Assembly: GCF_000004195.4 (NCBI RefSeq)
Contig: NC_030677.2
Location: forward strand, 202,356,713 to 202,420,712
Direction of reading: 5' to 3'
Origin: Xenopus tropicalis
Taxonomy: Eukaryota; Chordata; Amphibia; Anura; Pipidae
DNA length: 64,000 nt
Part shown: one piece after another, positions 1 to 12,523 of the stretch
Numbering within the stretch: the first letter of the stretch is position 1
Layout: the number at the start of each line of letters is the position of its first letter
The notes under the pieces: generated by a model
Databases searched by the model: none
What the model saw: the letters and a program-made list of their open reading frames with translations, nothing else
What the model was told of the DNA's origin: nothing
Made by a program: the position numbers and the translations under genes

Positions 1-302
1 AGTTCAGGAAAGAGTAAGAGAAAGCAAAGGCTAAAAATGATATTAAACGTAGGGGGCCTATTGTTACCTTTGGCCAGGGTCATGTGATTGGCCCACTTGG
101 GGGTCTTACAGTGTAGGGTCGACAATAATGGGAAAGAGCAGCGAGAAGAAACAGACAAGACATAAAGTCTTTTATAATCTTTTACTGTGTGGCCTCAGAG
201 CATTAGTACTTACTAGCCCAGCGGCAACGCAAAGCTATGGGGGTCCTAACCGCTTGTTACATGGTCCATGGAACTCTCTGCTTCTGCCGGCATGCTGGGA
301 TA

Positions 303-469
303 CAGCCCAATACTAATTCATTAGCCCGAATACTAATCCATTAGCCCAAATACTAATTCATTAGCCCAAATACTAATCCATTAGCCCGAATACTAATCCA
401 ATAGCCCAAATACTCATTCATTAGTTTGAATACTAATTCATTAGCCCAAATACTAATTCATTAGCCCAA
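303..469. repeat. 20-bp minisatellite
   Basis: About eight imperfect copies of a unit like TACTAATTCATTAGCCCAAA. Variants alternate ATTCA/ATCCA and CCCAA/CCCGA. Confidence 0.9.
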
Positions 470-762
470 TATGGGAAGGGGGACTAAGAGCCACATAATC
501 CAAAAATTCCAATCACCTGCCCACCCCAGCCACCTTGCAGGCACATGTAAATGCAGTGCTGATAACGTATTAGTATTACAGTATGGCATAAAGTACTTAT
601 CTTGCCAAGTCAGGGCAAATCTGTTTGTTTTGGGGTATTTAGAAGCAGAGATTTGCCAGACTCTGTGTCCTTCAGCAACATAAAAGGATCCCTACTGACA
701 TTCTGGGTTATAGGTTGTTTACATTTGGGCGGATGAGCCTAAAATGTGCATAAAAGTTTGTG

Positions 763-1010
763 TAAAGGGAAACTAAACCCTAACAATGTCTCTGGCTTGA
801 AGTGGCATCATTTATATCCTGCATTTACTGCACCAGCCTAAAGGTTCAACATCTCTATAGTAGAAATGATCCAGGATTTCAACATTGTGCAAAGCAGCTC
901 CCCCCCCATCTGGGATTCTGTTAGAAGTGTCAGTGGCACTGGACATGCTCAGTGGGCTCTGGGCAGCTGCTGAGAAGCTGAGCTTAGGGGTTGAGGTTGA
1001 TCTGCCACAG
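763..1010. repeat. Interspersed MITE-like repeat
   Basis: Begins TAAAGGGAAACTAAACCC, which resembles the T2/Kolobok-type MITE end (TTAAAGGRR) known in Xenopus. The other end is not identifiable. The family is assigned from memory only. Confidence 0.4.
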
Positions 1011-1504
1011 AAGCTGATGCTACAGGGCTGATTATTACATTCTTATGCAGAATGCACTGGTTTCTGAGCTGCCATGTAATGAGAATAATACACTTGCACA
1101 CTGTTAGGAGGGAATGGGGGCGGGGCCCTGCTCGGGAGAGCTTACAATCTAATATTTTGAAGACTTTATCTCAAGTTGAGAGTTTTTTGGCCAAAAATCG
1201 TCTTTGCCCTTCCATAGAGTTTTATCAGCTCTGGAAGAACCAGAAAATTGTACCAAATGGTCAAAAACTCTTGTCAAATTTGTATTTTTTTTTCTTCACA
1301 ACCAGTGTAAAATATTTTACTGAAATTGTTTTCATAAATTTTTTTTTCCAGTTTTTTTTCCAGTTGTAGAGAAACCGTAGACAGACAGTCCGACAATAAT
1401 CAATAGAGTTCTGGTTTCATATCCAAACTGGATTCAATATCGGCCGTACAAATAAATCTGGGAAATGTGGTCAGAAAAAGTCAGCGGCGTCTTCAGTCGC
1501 GTCT

Positions 1505-1760
1505 CGACCTCATTGGCCAACGGGGGGCGCAAACAGCTCCACATTGATCCTGAAAACTTCTAAGAGTCGATCGTTGCCTGATTCAATTGGTCTCCCTTTG
1601 GGAATATGGAAAGTTTTATGGATTTCAAGGAAGCGGAATAGGATTGGTATCATGGGAAAATCAGTAATAGGCAAATCATATTGTTTTATCAATAACCTCG
1701 CGCAAGTGGGTATTTATTACAAACTGATCAATTTCCTTTTCAAATGAAGCAGTCGGATCC
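1505..1760 (-). pseudogene. Degenerate Penelope-like reverse transcriptase fragment
   Basis: A 60-residue open stretch on the minus strand contains IPILFRFLEIHK and, further on, PKGRPIESGNDRLLE. These resemble the Penelope-like RT motif in which an LPKIHK segment is followed by PPGRPIVSG and a D-S-L tract. A second frame just upstream reads like the preceding helix (EIDQFV...REVIDK), so the copy carries a frameshift as well as substitutions. It is only a remnant, with no catalytic YADD box, endonuclease or flanking repeats. The motif pattern supports a Penelope-like origin, but another RT class cannot be excluded by eye. Confidence 0.55.
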
Positions 1761-2024
1761 CCCTCGTAGCATTAAGCGATGGTCAAGGTTATTGAGCTGT
1801 GTCTGTGCCTCGGCTACAAAGTCTGATACGGCCGGCACTATCAGAGCCCACGGTGAGGGGTACAGAGGGGGGCTATATAGGTACATACATAATACATTCC
1901 AAGAGTCCGTATATACATTACTCCTGGCTCTAATGCATTGTGAGTGCTGTGAAACAATAACATTCAGCCTTTGTTCTTACCGTCTTCTACATTCAACACT
2001 TTCTATTATAGCCCTGTGTGGTGC

Positions 2025-2430
2025 AGTGCCGGGCCTAGGTGGAACAGTGCCCAAGGCAAAGCGTCTGTGATCGCCCCCCTCCCCTTGAATACATGGTGGC
2101 AAGTTGGGGTAGGAGTGATGAGCGGGGGCAGCCTGGTGGGCGGTGCCAGCCCAGACCCGACCACCACCGGATGCTCCCCCGAGCCACTGGTCTCCATCCC
2201 CTGACACGCTGAAGGTAAGTTTAATTTACACACGCTTGGGTGAAGGGGGTTGAACAGATGGTGGGCCCTGCACCCCCAGTCCAACACTGAGCAGGGGTGA
2301 TGAGAACCATAGACCCCTCTGATGATCCTGAAGGACCCTGAGCTAAGGGGTAGGCAGAAAGAACAGTTACCTGCCTAGCGCCCCCCACCATTGCGCCCTG
2401 GACGAGCGTCTCTTCTGCCCACCCCTAGTC
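2025..2430. repeat. GC-rich interspersed repeat
   Basis: GC-rich block with GGCCTAGGTGGAACAGTGCC near one end and GCGCCCTGGACGAGCGTC near the other. Related wording (GCCTAGGGCC, GCGCCCTAGGCAGG) recurs at 38842-39130, so it is a dispersed element. No coding content is supported. Confidence 0.5.
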
Positions 2431-3914
2431 CCAGCTCTAGTGTGGGGTTTAAAGTGGATCATTTGAGTGTTACCTATTTTATAAGTACATTCTAGGACCA
2501 GTTTTGGTCACGTATTTGTTGTAGAGGTTTTGTGTTAGTAGTAGAGACCATGGCCAGTTTCTTGACTTCATGAAGGTATTTGCCTCTCTATTCCCTCCTT
2601 ACACCCTAGGTATATAACAATGTAAGTTGCTTGTTGAGAATTAAATACTCAGATTTGTGCTGTAAGCTGCTTGCGTGTATGAGTAAAGGTCAAGTAAACC
2701 ATAGATAAGTTACTTGTTACAGGCTCCACCCCTTATCTATGAAAAATGCTTTTTTCACTTATTTGAATGCAATCTGCCAAGGTGGGAGTTACCTGACTGG
2801 CGCTCTGTATTAAGATTCTACATTGGAAGTTAATGGAACACATGATACAAACTACTTGGCACATTGATCAGCTCATTTGGGTGATGTGCAACTGATATCT
2901 GTCCAATTTTTAGTAACATATCAGTCAGACAGGCCTCAATAAGTCGCCAACTCGGTCTGGAAGAAGCTCTAATTGGCTCACGTATGGCCACCATTAACCT
3001 CCATTCCATGTGTCATGTGGTACAGCTGGACCAGTAATAGGGGAAGGCTACTTATACACATGATATCTTATAGCTAAAGGTTAACAGGTTTCTGACTATT
3101 GAAACAGACATGATGTTACAATATAGAGTAGAGTTTGTATAGTGAAGCTATTGTGTGTGCCCCTTACCAACTAAATACATTGGTACCCACAGAGGCGGCC
3201 AATAATAATCCTGTAATAACATCTGTAGCCTCTTGACATTCTGGAACATTCCCATGTATTGTTATCCATCCCTTGAATCCCTTGATGTTTGTTAGTAAAG
3301 CAAAACAAATGGTTGAATCTTGTACAGCTCCCGTGACAGAAAGAGCTCGTTATTTCCTGACTCGGAATGGTCTGTACTGGAACTGGGCGGATCATTTGGC
3401 AAAAGAATGTGTTGCTGTGCCGGTCAAAGGAAAAACGATACACCGACCATTAGCCATCCATCGTTATTCAAGTCTGAAAGCAAGGATGCTTGTAGGGTAG
3501 GGTGAGAGCCATTAATAAGGGCCTACAGCATTAGATGTTCTTGTAGAACTTTCATTGTTCTGAAACGGCAACCTGCAACGGACTGATAAAACCTAATCCC
3601 TGATTGGTTGCTATGGGTTACCATCCAGGTGCATATTTGCTGAGGGTTAATCAATCAGCCCCAAGGTACTCTGCTGGTGGAGAAGCTGCCCCGCATAAGG
3701 GCAATGTAATGGCAACAAAGGACGAGGGGATGTGGGTAGTGACTTCACCAGTCGTGGATTCGCTGCCAAATTCCACATTTTGCCAATGACAATTTTTTTT
3801 GGTGAAACTATAACTATAAGGCTTGTAAAGCCTTCCATAGTGTTAATGGGATCTTTGCCAATGGTTACCCATCGCTAGGGAAAATAATCCAAACTGAAAT
3901 GCTTTGGAAATAAA
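2431..3914. other. Intergenic stretch without recognised genes
   Basis: Mostly single-copy sequence. 3160-3500 is low in repeats and has mixed composition. Open frames here are short with no recognisable domain. TTGGTTGCTATGGGTTACC near 3605 is a fragment of a hairpin MITE also seen at 17899-18053. Confidence 0.5.
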
Positions 3915-4672
3915 ATTGGGTTTATTTCATGGTTAAATGATTCCCTTTTCTCTGTAATAATAAAACAGTACCTGTACTTGATCCCAACTAAGATATAATT
4001 ACCCCTTATTGGGGGCAGAACAGCCCTATTGGGTTTATTTCATGGTTAAATGATTCCCTTTTCTCTGTAATAATAAAACAGTACCTGTACTTGATCCCAA
4101 CTAAGATATAATTACCCCTTATTGGGGGCAGAACAGCCCTATTGGGTTTATTTCATGGTTAAATGATTCCCTTTTCTCTGTAATAATAAAACAGTACCTG
4201 TACTTGATCCCAACTAAGATATAATTACCCCTTATTGGGGGCAGAACAGCCCTATTGGGTTTATTTCATGGTTAAATGATTCCCTTTTCTCTGTAATAAT
4301 AAAACAGTACCTGTACTTGATCCCAACTAAGATATAATTACCCCTTATTGGGGCAGAACAGCCCTATTGGGTTTATTTCATGGTTAAATGATTCTCTTTT
4401 CTCTGTATTAATAAAACAGTACCTGTACTTGATCCCAACTTAGATGTAATTACCCCTTATTGGGGGCAGAACAGCCCTATTGGGTTTATTTAATGGTTAA
4501 ATGATTCCCTTTTCTCTGTAATAATAAAACAGTACCTGTACTTGATCCCAACTAAGATATAATTACCCCTTATTGGGGGCAGAACAGCCCTATTGGGTTT
4601 ATTTAATGGTTAAATGATTCCCTTTTCTCTGTAATAATAAAACAGTACCTGTACTTGATCCCAACTAAGATA
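3915..4672. repeat. 113-bp tandem array without MITE ends
   Basis: About 6.7 copies of a 113-bp unit (one 112-bp) starting ATTGGGTTTATTTCATGG and containing CAGTACCTGTACTTGATCCC. It is the inverse orientation of the units inside the MITEs at 40846, 48918 and 55313. No TACAGGTATGGG-type terminus was found on either side. Copies differ at very few bases. Confidence 0.95.
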
Positions 4673-4679
4673 TTTTTGT

Positions 4680-5985
4680 TTTTAGGTACAAATGCATTTC
4701 TCTCTCTGTCACCAAACAAGGGGGGCCTATTAGTCCCTGCGCGGCTGTATCTCCCACCCTGCCTCTCCGGGCGGATCATGACTATTGGGCCATAATTGAA
4801 AATCTATAGCAAATACATAATGCGATTGTGTTCTACCGGCGTCGGCACAATCGAAGGAATCAGCCGAGTGGGGATGAAATAGGAACAAAGAGAGGAACGT
4901 CGGCTCCAACTCGCCCCAAATCTGAGTGCAAATGTCGCTCCATTAAACCTGCCCTTTATGGCCACATTAGCCCCGTTAGGAAGGCGTATAATTTGGGCAT
5001 TTTTAGTGTTGAAAAAGATAATGTTGAAGATTTGCTCATTAGAAGCAAAGTGGATGATTTAATTCGGAGGGGGGGGGGGCCATTTGAGGACTGGAGTGAT
5101 TTTTTTTTTATGCAATTTTCTCGGTGTAAATCTCAAGTCGCCCAATCACAGGTGTCTCACTGTAAATAGACACACGTGCCCCGCGCCCGACGCCTCGTTT
5201 GCCTCAATAGCTCCGTATGTGCCAGTCATTAGGCAGCCGTTACCCATTCGACACTTTGGAGATAATTATCATGCTCATATATTTCTTTACAAATATTTGA
5301 AGGAAGCAAATGGCCGACAGCTGCGCTAAATGTTCCCTTACAAATCGCTTTGTTCCTCTCTTGCAATTGTATTTTTTTTTTTGTCTTATTTTCCCTCGCC
5401 GTGGGTTTTTTGTGAAGATCAGAACAATGTCAGCACTTTTTTTTTCATGTCAATATTCAACTGTGATGTTTTATGCAGCTCCGTCTTGTAGGGGGGGAGG
5501 GGCTCGTCCAGTGCGAAATGTAAGGGGAAAGGAGAATTATTTCCTGGGAAACTAATATTGTTGCTTCAACATTTTATATGAATATATATTGATTGGAACT
5601 CTGTTTAACCAGCCTCCCCCGCTATAAAAAAAGAGACAAATTGCAAACGTAAGGTATTTTTATCTAGAGCTCATTGGTCGTAAACGTAGAGATTGGGGAA
5701 CATTTCTCAAAAACAGCACAACTTTCTGCAAATTACTTATTTTTTTTGCACATATGAGAAATCCTGAATGGGTTAATCATGTAAAATAACTGGAAAAGTC
5801 ACTAAAATCACATTTTTTTTAAGTTTAAAAATTGCAAACGCTGCAAAATCACAGCAAAAGAAATTTTGATTTGGAGCTTCGGCTTCAGGAGAAATTGTGT
5901 CTGTGATTTTTGATTTTTGTTTTTAAGGTGCAAATGCATTTTATTGTTGAAAGAGTGAAGACACTTTTTGTGCAGAATAAAAAAT
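4680..5985. other. Intergenic, T-rich, low-repeat stretch
   Basis: No gene is recognised. 4740-5330 has CpGs, no obvious repeat family and many T/G homopolymers. A 113-codon open frame at 4828-5169 has no recognisable domain and is probably chance. 5560-5985 is AT-rich. Confidence 0.4.
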
Positions 5986-5987
5986 AC

Positions 5988-6471
5988 TAGTGAAGTGCGA
6001 AATTCTTGGTCAGGTGTTCACTAGGGAAGCGGCGAATCCAAGATTTGGTTTGGGATTTGGCCAAGAATCGGGCAAATCCACATTCCTGGTCGAACCGAAT
6101 CCAAATCATTAAATTCATGTGACTTTTGGTCATGTGAACACAAAAGTGCACACTGCTATTGGTATTTGCCCAATTTTTTTATGGAGGATTCGGGGTTTGG
6201 CCGAACCCAAAAACATTGGATTCTGTGCATCACTTGTATTCACAGATGTTTGCAGTGAAATTCTGCATCTGAAATTCTGAAAATACACTGTGATAAAAAA
6301 AAGTTGCAGCGAAAAAAACGCCCATAGACTCCAATGTGCAGAAAAAGACTCGACAAGACGGACAAAGTTGCTTTAAAAAAACACCCATCGGCTTCAATGC
6401 ATTCCATGGGTTTTCACTGTTTCCCTGAATATTCACGCGGTTTTTGAACGGGACAGATTTGCTCATCACTA
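5988..6471. mobile_element. Nested MITE fragments (TAGTGATGAGC-type end)
   Basis: The right end reads GGGACAGATTTGCTCATCACTA, the same terminus as the intact hAT-like MITE at 45827-46560 (there TAGTGATGAGCGAATCTG). The left end (TAGTGAAGTGCGAAATTC) is a diverged version. A second element appears inserted at about 6019-6237, bounded by CACTAGGGAAGCGGCGAATC and GATTCTGTGCATCACTTG. Confidence 0.5.
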
Positions 6472-6604
6472 AGAAGAATACTATGAATTGGAATTTCAAC
6501 TTCTCCTGCAATTCACAAATTGTTTCCTCCATTTCACATATATTTTTGAAGAATCATGATGTCCAGTCTAGAAATATAACTGCTGTCTTTGCGTGAATGG
6601 CCCA

Positions 6605-7057
6605 TCCAGTAGCGTAACTATAGCGACGGAGGGCTTGGCCTGCAGGGTCTGCTTCCTCCATAACTGTAGTGATCCCACCTCTTTGGCTGCTCTCCTTCCT
6701 GAGAATAAGCGGGTGGCAAGCAAGGAGAGGTGTAGTTGGGGTTGCAATGAAAATGGGGCCTCTCAGAAGATTTTTTTTGATGGTGGACCCAGTGTCTACT
6801 ACAACTGGGCCAATCTGGTAACTGATATTTCTATAAATAATCATGGGGGGGGGCCAGACTGTGGGGTCTGTTTCCTCTATAATTTTTCATCCCCAGCCGG
6901 TTCTTCTACCTGAGATGGAATGGTCATGGAGCGCAGAGCAGGTTGGGGGGCATTGAGCGTTAGGTGCAACTAAAAAATGTTGGTGGGAGGGGGCCTAGCA
7001 CTGTGTTGTTACGCCCCTGGGCCCATCTGATAACTGATATTTTTATAAATAATCATA
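6605..7057. mobile_element. MITE-like element with internal duplication
   Basis: CCAGTAGCGTAACTATAG at the left and GTTACGCCCCTGG near 7020 form an imperfect inverted pair. AACTGATATTT(C/T)TATAAATAATCAT occurs twice, near 6818 and 7030. The superfamily is unknown. Confidence 0.45.
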
Positions 7058-7136
7058 TATGCAGGAAAGCAAACCTCCATGTTACCAGTTCATCATTGTA
7101 TAAACCAAAAGAGCAATCTTACAACCCTTGTTGTGA

Positions 7137-7472
7137 CAATATTTTGGTGATATATTGATGATATTTTGGTGATATATTGATGATATTTTGGTGATATATT
7201 GATGATATTTTGGTGATATATTGATGATATTTTGGTGATATATTGATGATATTTTGATGATATTTTGATGATATATTGATGATATTTTGGTGATATTTTG
7301 GTGATATTTTGGTGATATATTGATGATATTTTGGTGATATATTGATGATATATTGATGATATTTTGGTGATATTTTGGTGATATTTTGATGATATATTGA
7401 TGATATTTTGGTGATATATTGATGATATATTGATGATATTTTGGTGAAATTTTGATGATATTTTGGTGATCA
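7137..7472. repeat. 11-bp minisatellite
   Basis: About 30 units alternating GATATTTTGGT and GATATATTGAT. Because 11 is not a multiple of three and the unit lacks stops on the minus strand, long overlapping YHQNI-rich open frames arise. They are not genes. Confidence 0.95.
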
Positions 7473-9200
7473 CGTGCAGTTCTTTGGTCCTGTAACAGTG
7501 TTTCCCACATACTAAGTGCCAGAATGAGGCTGAATCAGCAACTGCAATAGATGTTGTTACTATAAGAAAATCAATAGGGCACAGCTTCCTAGTCAATGCA
7601 ACAATGGCACTTGGTTTCACACTGGATGCTTTATTCTTCTTAGTTTCCAGACACCCTTTGGCCGCTCAACATTTTATCACGCTGCCCCCTTAGTTCATGA
7701 CAAAAATAATAAAGGAAAAATTGATTGAACTTCAGACGCTACCGTTGAGGTAACTTTTGTTTCAGGGTGACCTCTTCATAGAGAAGTCCATTATTTGTTC
7801 TACTGCACATTCCAAGCTACTGGAGGACTCCCATCGACACCTATATGTTTCTCATTCTTCTCTCAGCGGCGCTCATGCTGTGTGCGGAGCAGATGACTAT
7901 GATTTTACTATTGATTGCCTACAGAACATGTGGATTGTTATATGCAAACACAAGCGATCTTCCGCTCTCCAGCTGTTGCAGAGTCGGAACTTTGATCTTC
8001 CAGCTGGCTGAGCTTCTGGGAGTTGGAGTTCTGCAACATCTGCAGAGCAAGGCCAGTTGCAGCTCCAATTTATTTAAGTCGTGGACTGATAAAGTTTGGC
8101 CGGCAGGAGCAGCTGCTAAAAATCAATACACGTCTCACAGATATTATGCAGCTTTTTGAAGGGCCACTGGTACTCTCATGGGCACTGCAATATTTATACA
8201 GAAAAGGCTGATAATTGTGTGTATATCCATGAACTATTTAGGAGCCATGTTTATTTATTGCTCCTTCTTAATCTAGACCCTTCCCTCTCGGAGATGTGGG
8301 ACAACTAGTCTTTCTACTGGATCCCTGGAGATGCAAGTGTAAGAAGGCTAACGTGGCTGGAGAACCATCATCTCCTACCCTGTTGTCCTGACTCAGAGGT
8401 GAAAGACTCCTAGTGCTTAATATCAGGTGGCCATCCTTTACCCTAAAACAAGGTTCTTTTGCCCCCAAGCAGATCAAAAATTCCCACCAGTCCCCAGCAG
8501 AATTCTTTTTTTCTCAGAAGATCTGAGCTTTTGAACGTTCATCAGGAGAATGATCTCAAAGTAACTTTGGAGTCCACAACTGAAGTGCATAAGCATCATC
8601 CCAGTAACCCAGACCATCTCCATGGAAAAAAGAAACGATGTTGAAGTTCATTAACCATGTAACTTCCTTTCCTCCAGTTAAAAAGGCCAAACTACATATA
8701 TTTTATAAGTGTTTGATTGACTCGGACCAGAATCATATTGAGTGTATATTGAACCTTTTGGGCAACTCGAGGGGACATTATCTGGTACAAATCTGGTAGC
8801 AGTCAGTTGGACCCATGCTTCTGCTGAATTTTTCCAAAATCATATTTAACTTTAAAAGTAGAGTCAAATCTACAGCATGTTTGACAGCTTTCTAAGAATT
8901 CAAAGTGGCCGAATACATAGATGATGAGCCAACTGAATTTCGGTTGCACTGATAATGCATTCAGCAGATCTATCTCACATTCAATCCCAACAATTTGATT
9001 CTACAGAGCAATCGTAAGAGCATCTTCTGTTCAGTTAACTTCTTATCTATGAGCTTGAGAAACAGGCATCACTTAGGGGAGAGGGCTTGTTTATACAGAG
9101 ATCATTCTCTCTCTTGAAACAGACTCTTCTCAATAAGGTTAAAAACTACCATCCATCAGTATCTATGATGAAAAGTAGAAATACAATACATCAAAACCGA
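7473..9200. other. Intergenic stretch, nothing recognised
   Basis: Ordinary single-copy-looking sequence without tandem structure, recognised repeat termini or coding signal. All open frames are under 105 codons and overlap arbitrarily. Confidence 0.5.
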
Positions 9201-9208
9201 TAAAGAGA

Positions 9209-9210
<2 letters not shown>

Positions 9211-9242
<32 letters not shown>
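9211..9242. repeat. (TA)n microsatellite
   Basis: About 16 dinucleotide units. Confidence 0.95.
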
Positions 9243-9246
<4 letters not shown>

Positions 9247-10199
9247 GTGGACGGTAAGAGACTCTGTTGTAAGATTTCATTATTTTGTAGTTCCGTGTTG
9301 CTAAATTAGACAATGCCTCTGTGTAAACAATGGCTCATTTTTGAAATTCCTGTGGTGGCTTCTTGCTTTTATGACCTTTGGCATCAGTATGTATCGACAC
9401 TTTTTCTAAGCCATTATGTAGAACCCTCTTAAGGTGTCAAGCTTTATAAAAGAGTCCTTTGCTCTTCAGCTTGGTTTGTCTTTCCCTTGTCAACATTGTC
9501 TTCTAGTTAGAGGTTAGAAACAGTTTCCCCTTTGGCTCCTTGAGTATTGATTTTGTACCACTCAGCTTTGTCATCTGAAGGGGGTTAAAGGTGAAAGTTC
9601 AGCAGGAACAGAAAGGATACACCTCCTCCTAGCGATGCTCTTTCCATTATATTTATCAGCTACTGGAAGTAGGCATTAAGGAGAAAGATTAAAGATAATG
9701 TGCACCAATGTGGTTACAAAATCACCCCGGTCGTACTGAATAGATGCACGGTGAGGGGCTACATCTCCTGGAAATATCCGTTAGGACAAAAGAACCATCG
9801 TAGGGGCTATTGATTATTCTCGGTATTCCGTGTTGAATTGTCTTTACACATATTAAGTATGTGCTTATTTAAACTGAAAGTTGGGCTTTAGCTTAGCCCC
9901 CTGGGGAACAGAAAAATCCATGTAGAGGAGCCATCCTTATGTTCATAAAGTGTATCTTCTATCATCATACAGGATAATGTAGTGTAGTTCTGGGGTTGCA
10001 ATATCTCCAGTTTCACAACATAGTGTATATCTCACTTACTTGTGTCCCTTGTTGTAGGTATGACTCCCTGTAGGCTCAGAGCAGTCCTGAGGTTTCCATG
10101 ATGGGAAATGGACGGACTGAGGTTCTTCCCTTCGGATGAGATCTACTCGCAACGTAGAACCCAGAGAAAATATTGACTTCAGTTCTTACAATATAATCT

Positions 10200-10523
10200 A
10201 AAAAGGAAAATGTATTAATTACAAAATCATATCAGAAGAAAACAAAGCCCAACGCGTTTCAACCCAATAAAGGGTCTTCATCAGGGGCAAAATTTTTTTC
10301 AAAAAAGGGGCAGGATTAATTTCTTGGGTTTAAACGCGTTGGGCTTTGTTTTCTTCTGATATGATTTTGTAATTAATACATTTTCCTTTTTACATTTACT
10401 TTTCTGAGTGTGCAGATACTTTTTGCTTTTGTGATTATTTTTGGAGATACTGAATGGGTTATCTCCAGTGTCTTTGCACCTCTATTTTTATGACAACGTG
10501 TGCACTATAACATTTTGCAATAA
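10200..10523. mobile_element. 324-bp fold-back insert with 14-bp target duplication
   Basis: TTACAATATAATCT occurs at 10186-10199 and again at 10524-10537, exactly flanking the insert. Inside, arms of about 65 bp (10201-10265 and 10327-10391) are inverted with one visible mismatch, separated by a spacer of about 61 bp. The arms contain CCCAACGCGTTTCAACCC, which with the spacer word CTTCATCAGGGGC recalls a motif common in frog MITEs. The remaining 130 bp are non-palindromic. Confidence 0.8.
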
Positions 10524-10742
10524 TTACAATATAATCTGACAGTATTGTAGGTAATAAGAAGCCCCAGCAGATGCTATCAATGTGACTTTCAGCCACAACA
10601 CTATTCTTGGATCACCCCTGCTGGTCTCCATTTTGGTCTGGTTGGGCGCAGGTTCATGGTTTTATAGTTGTACCAATATAATATCATTTAGGTTTATGCA
10701 GGACTTGTATTTATATTTTCATGAGTCTTCAGAGGCTTCCTC

Positions 10743-11072
10743 TAGAGTTGCCACCTTTCCTCAATCTTTTTACCGGCCAGAGCAATGAGGAGTCTTTGAG
10801 GGGACAGGTCCGTGACATCAGGGGCGGAGCTGTGACATAAATAGGGGCGGGCTTGAGTTTGGTGGGCTGCATATAAGGGGAAACAGTGAGTGGGGCAGGC
10901 TAGAAAGGGAGCTGGGAGAGGGGATATGAAGCAGGATGGGAAGATGGGAAGAGGGCCAGGGGCGGAGGGCAAGTTTTTACCGGCAACTATATTGCCAGTA
11001 AATTTGTAATACTGGCCTGTATACTGTATACTGGTTAGGCCTGATGAAATACTGGCCAGGTGGCAACCTTCA
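10743..11072. mobile_element. MITE with GTTGCCACC ends
   Basis: AGAGTTGCCACCTTTCC at the left is mirrored by GGCCAGGTGGCAACCTTC at the right. The interior contains TTTTTACCGGC. A related, more degraded copy is at 43661-43935. Confidence 0.65.
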
Positions 11073-11088
11073 GATAGGAAAATGATTA

Positions 11089-11595
11089 AACATACACTAA
11101 TGTACTCTGTACAAGTACATTAGAGGGGATTATAGGCAGTTGGGGGATGTTCTTTTTTCCCATAAAAACAATCAGCGCACCAGAGGTCACCCCTATAGAT
11201 TAGAGGAAAGGAGCTTCCATTTGAAGCAGCGTAGGTGGTTCCTCACGGTGAGGGCAGTGAGGGGGTTGGGGAATGCCCTGCCGGGGGATGTTGGGTAGGG
11301 GGTTCCTCACGGTGAGGGCAGTGAGGTTATGGAATGCCCTTCCTAGTGATGTGGTAATGGCAGATTCTGTTAATGCCTTTAAGAGGGGCCTGGATGAGTT
11401 CTTGATCAATCAGAATATCCAAGGCTATTGTGATACTAATATCTACAGTTAGTACTAGTGGTTGTATTTATAGTTTATGTATGTGAGTGTATAGATTGGT
11501 AGGTGTGGGTTAAGTGTGCTGGGTTTACTTGGATGGGTTGAACTTGATGGACACTGGTCTTTTTTCAACCCTATGTAACTATGTAACTATGTAAC
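11089..11595 (+). mobile_element. CR1/L2-type LINE 3' end
   Basis: Forward reading resembles the end of a CR1-like reverse transcriptase ORF (residues like RAVRLWNALPSDVV, then FKRGLDEFL). It is followed by GAACTTGATGGACACTGG, TTTTTTCAACCC and a short-unit tail (CTATGTAA)n. A segment containing GGTTCCTCACGGTGAGGGCAG is duplicated (about 11230 and 11300). The 5' portion is missing, as usual for truncated LINEs. Confidence 0.75.
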
Positions 11596-11762
11596 TATAA
11601 ATATCATCATTATAAAAATACCATGAACTTAAATCAAGGAATGGTGAAACAAACAACAATGCAAAGCTCCACCTTTTCCCTTTCAGCATCATAGACCAAG
11701 ACCTACATTATGAGATACACAATTCTTGTTGGATGGCAAACCTTAAGCAAATACAGGAGACC

Positions 11763-11935
11763 ATAGTAACATAGTAAGTTAGGTTGAAAAAAGACACATG
11801 TCCATCAAGTTCATAATGCCTATATATAACCTGCCTAACTACTAGTTGATCCAGAGTAAGGCAAAAACCCCATCTGAAGCCTCTCTAATTTGCCGCAGAG
11901 GGGAAAAAATTCCTTCCTTACTCCAAGATGGCAAT
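11763..11935 (-). mobile_element. LINE 3' end, CR1/L2 type
   Basis: Reads CATAGTAACATAGTAAGTTA then GGTTGAAAAAAGACAC and CCATCAAGTTCA on the plus strand, the reverse complement of the tail at 53310-53525. The interior GGGGAAAAAATTCCTTCC matches the same family. Confidence 0.75.
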
Positions 11936-12523
11936 TGGACCAGTCCCTGAATATCCATATCCATTCAACTGGGCACATTTCTATTCATCTCTCTGTATTT
12001 AATGTTCCAAAAAGTTTTTCATTCTTCCATAGGATTTTTCTTTTGGTCCAGCTTGAGATGTCCAATAGTTAATGGCATTCTGCTTGAAAACAATGTTACT
12101 GAACATTCGTTATGAACAGGTCAGAAAAACATGGGCAAATTGAAAGTTGAACTGGACTGGAATTTTGTCAAAGTTGAAGATTTATGTGGCGATCATAAAA
12201 ATTACTCAAACTTATTTTACCAGTTTAAAACTTTTTAAATAGGGCCCTTCATCAAAAAAAATTGTCAGAAAATTAAATTGTAGAATTTTAGTGACTTTTT
12301 TTAATTCAATTTGTGTTACTGTACCTAAGGAGAAGACGCAAAAGAGGTTTTCATTTTATAACGTAGTAAATAATGGGTAGATTCCAATTATATTACTATT
12401 GTCCCCATCTTCTAATTCTCCGATACCATATGCTCCATCGTAGCAACCAACTGGCCAAAACCACAAGCCCATGAAATGCATTGATTTAGTCAAGCAAGTC
12501 CCCAAAATGAAAAATAAACACCA

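Noticed and set aside
4828..5169. 113-codon frame in a CpG-containing region
   Set aside because: No recognisable domain, a start embedded in unremarkable sequence, and no splice or promoter context.
7082..7620. 142- and 175-codon YHQNI-rich frames on the minus strand
   Set aside because: Both are readings of an 11-bp minisatellite in different phases.
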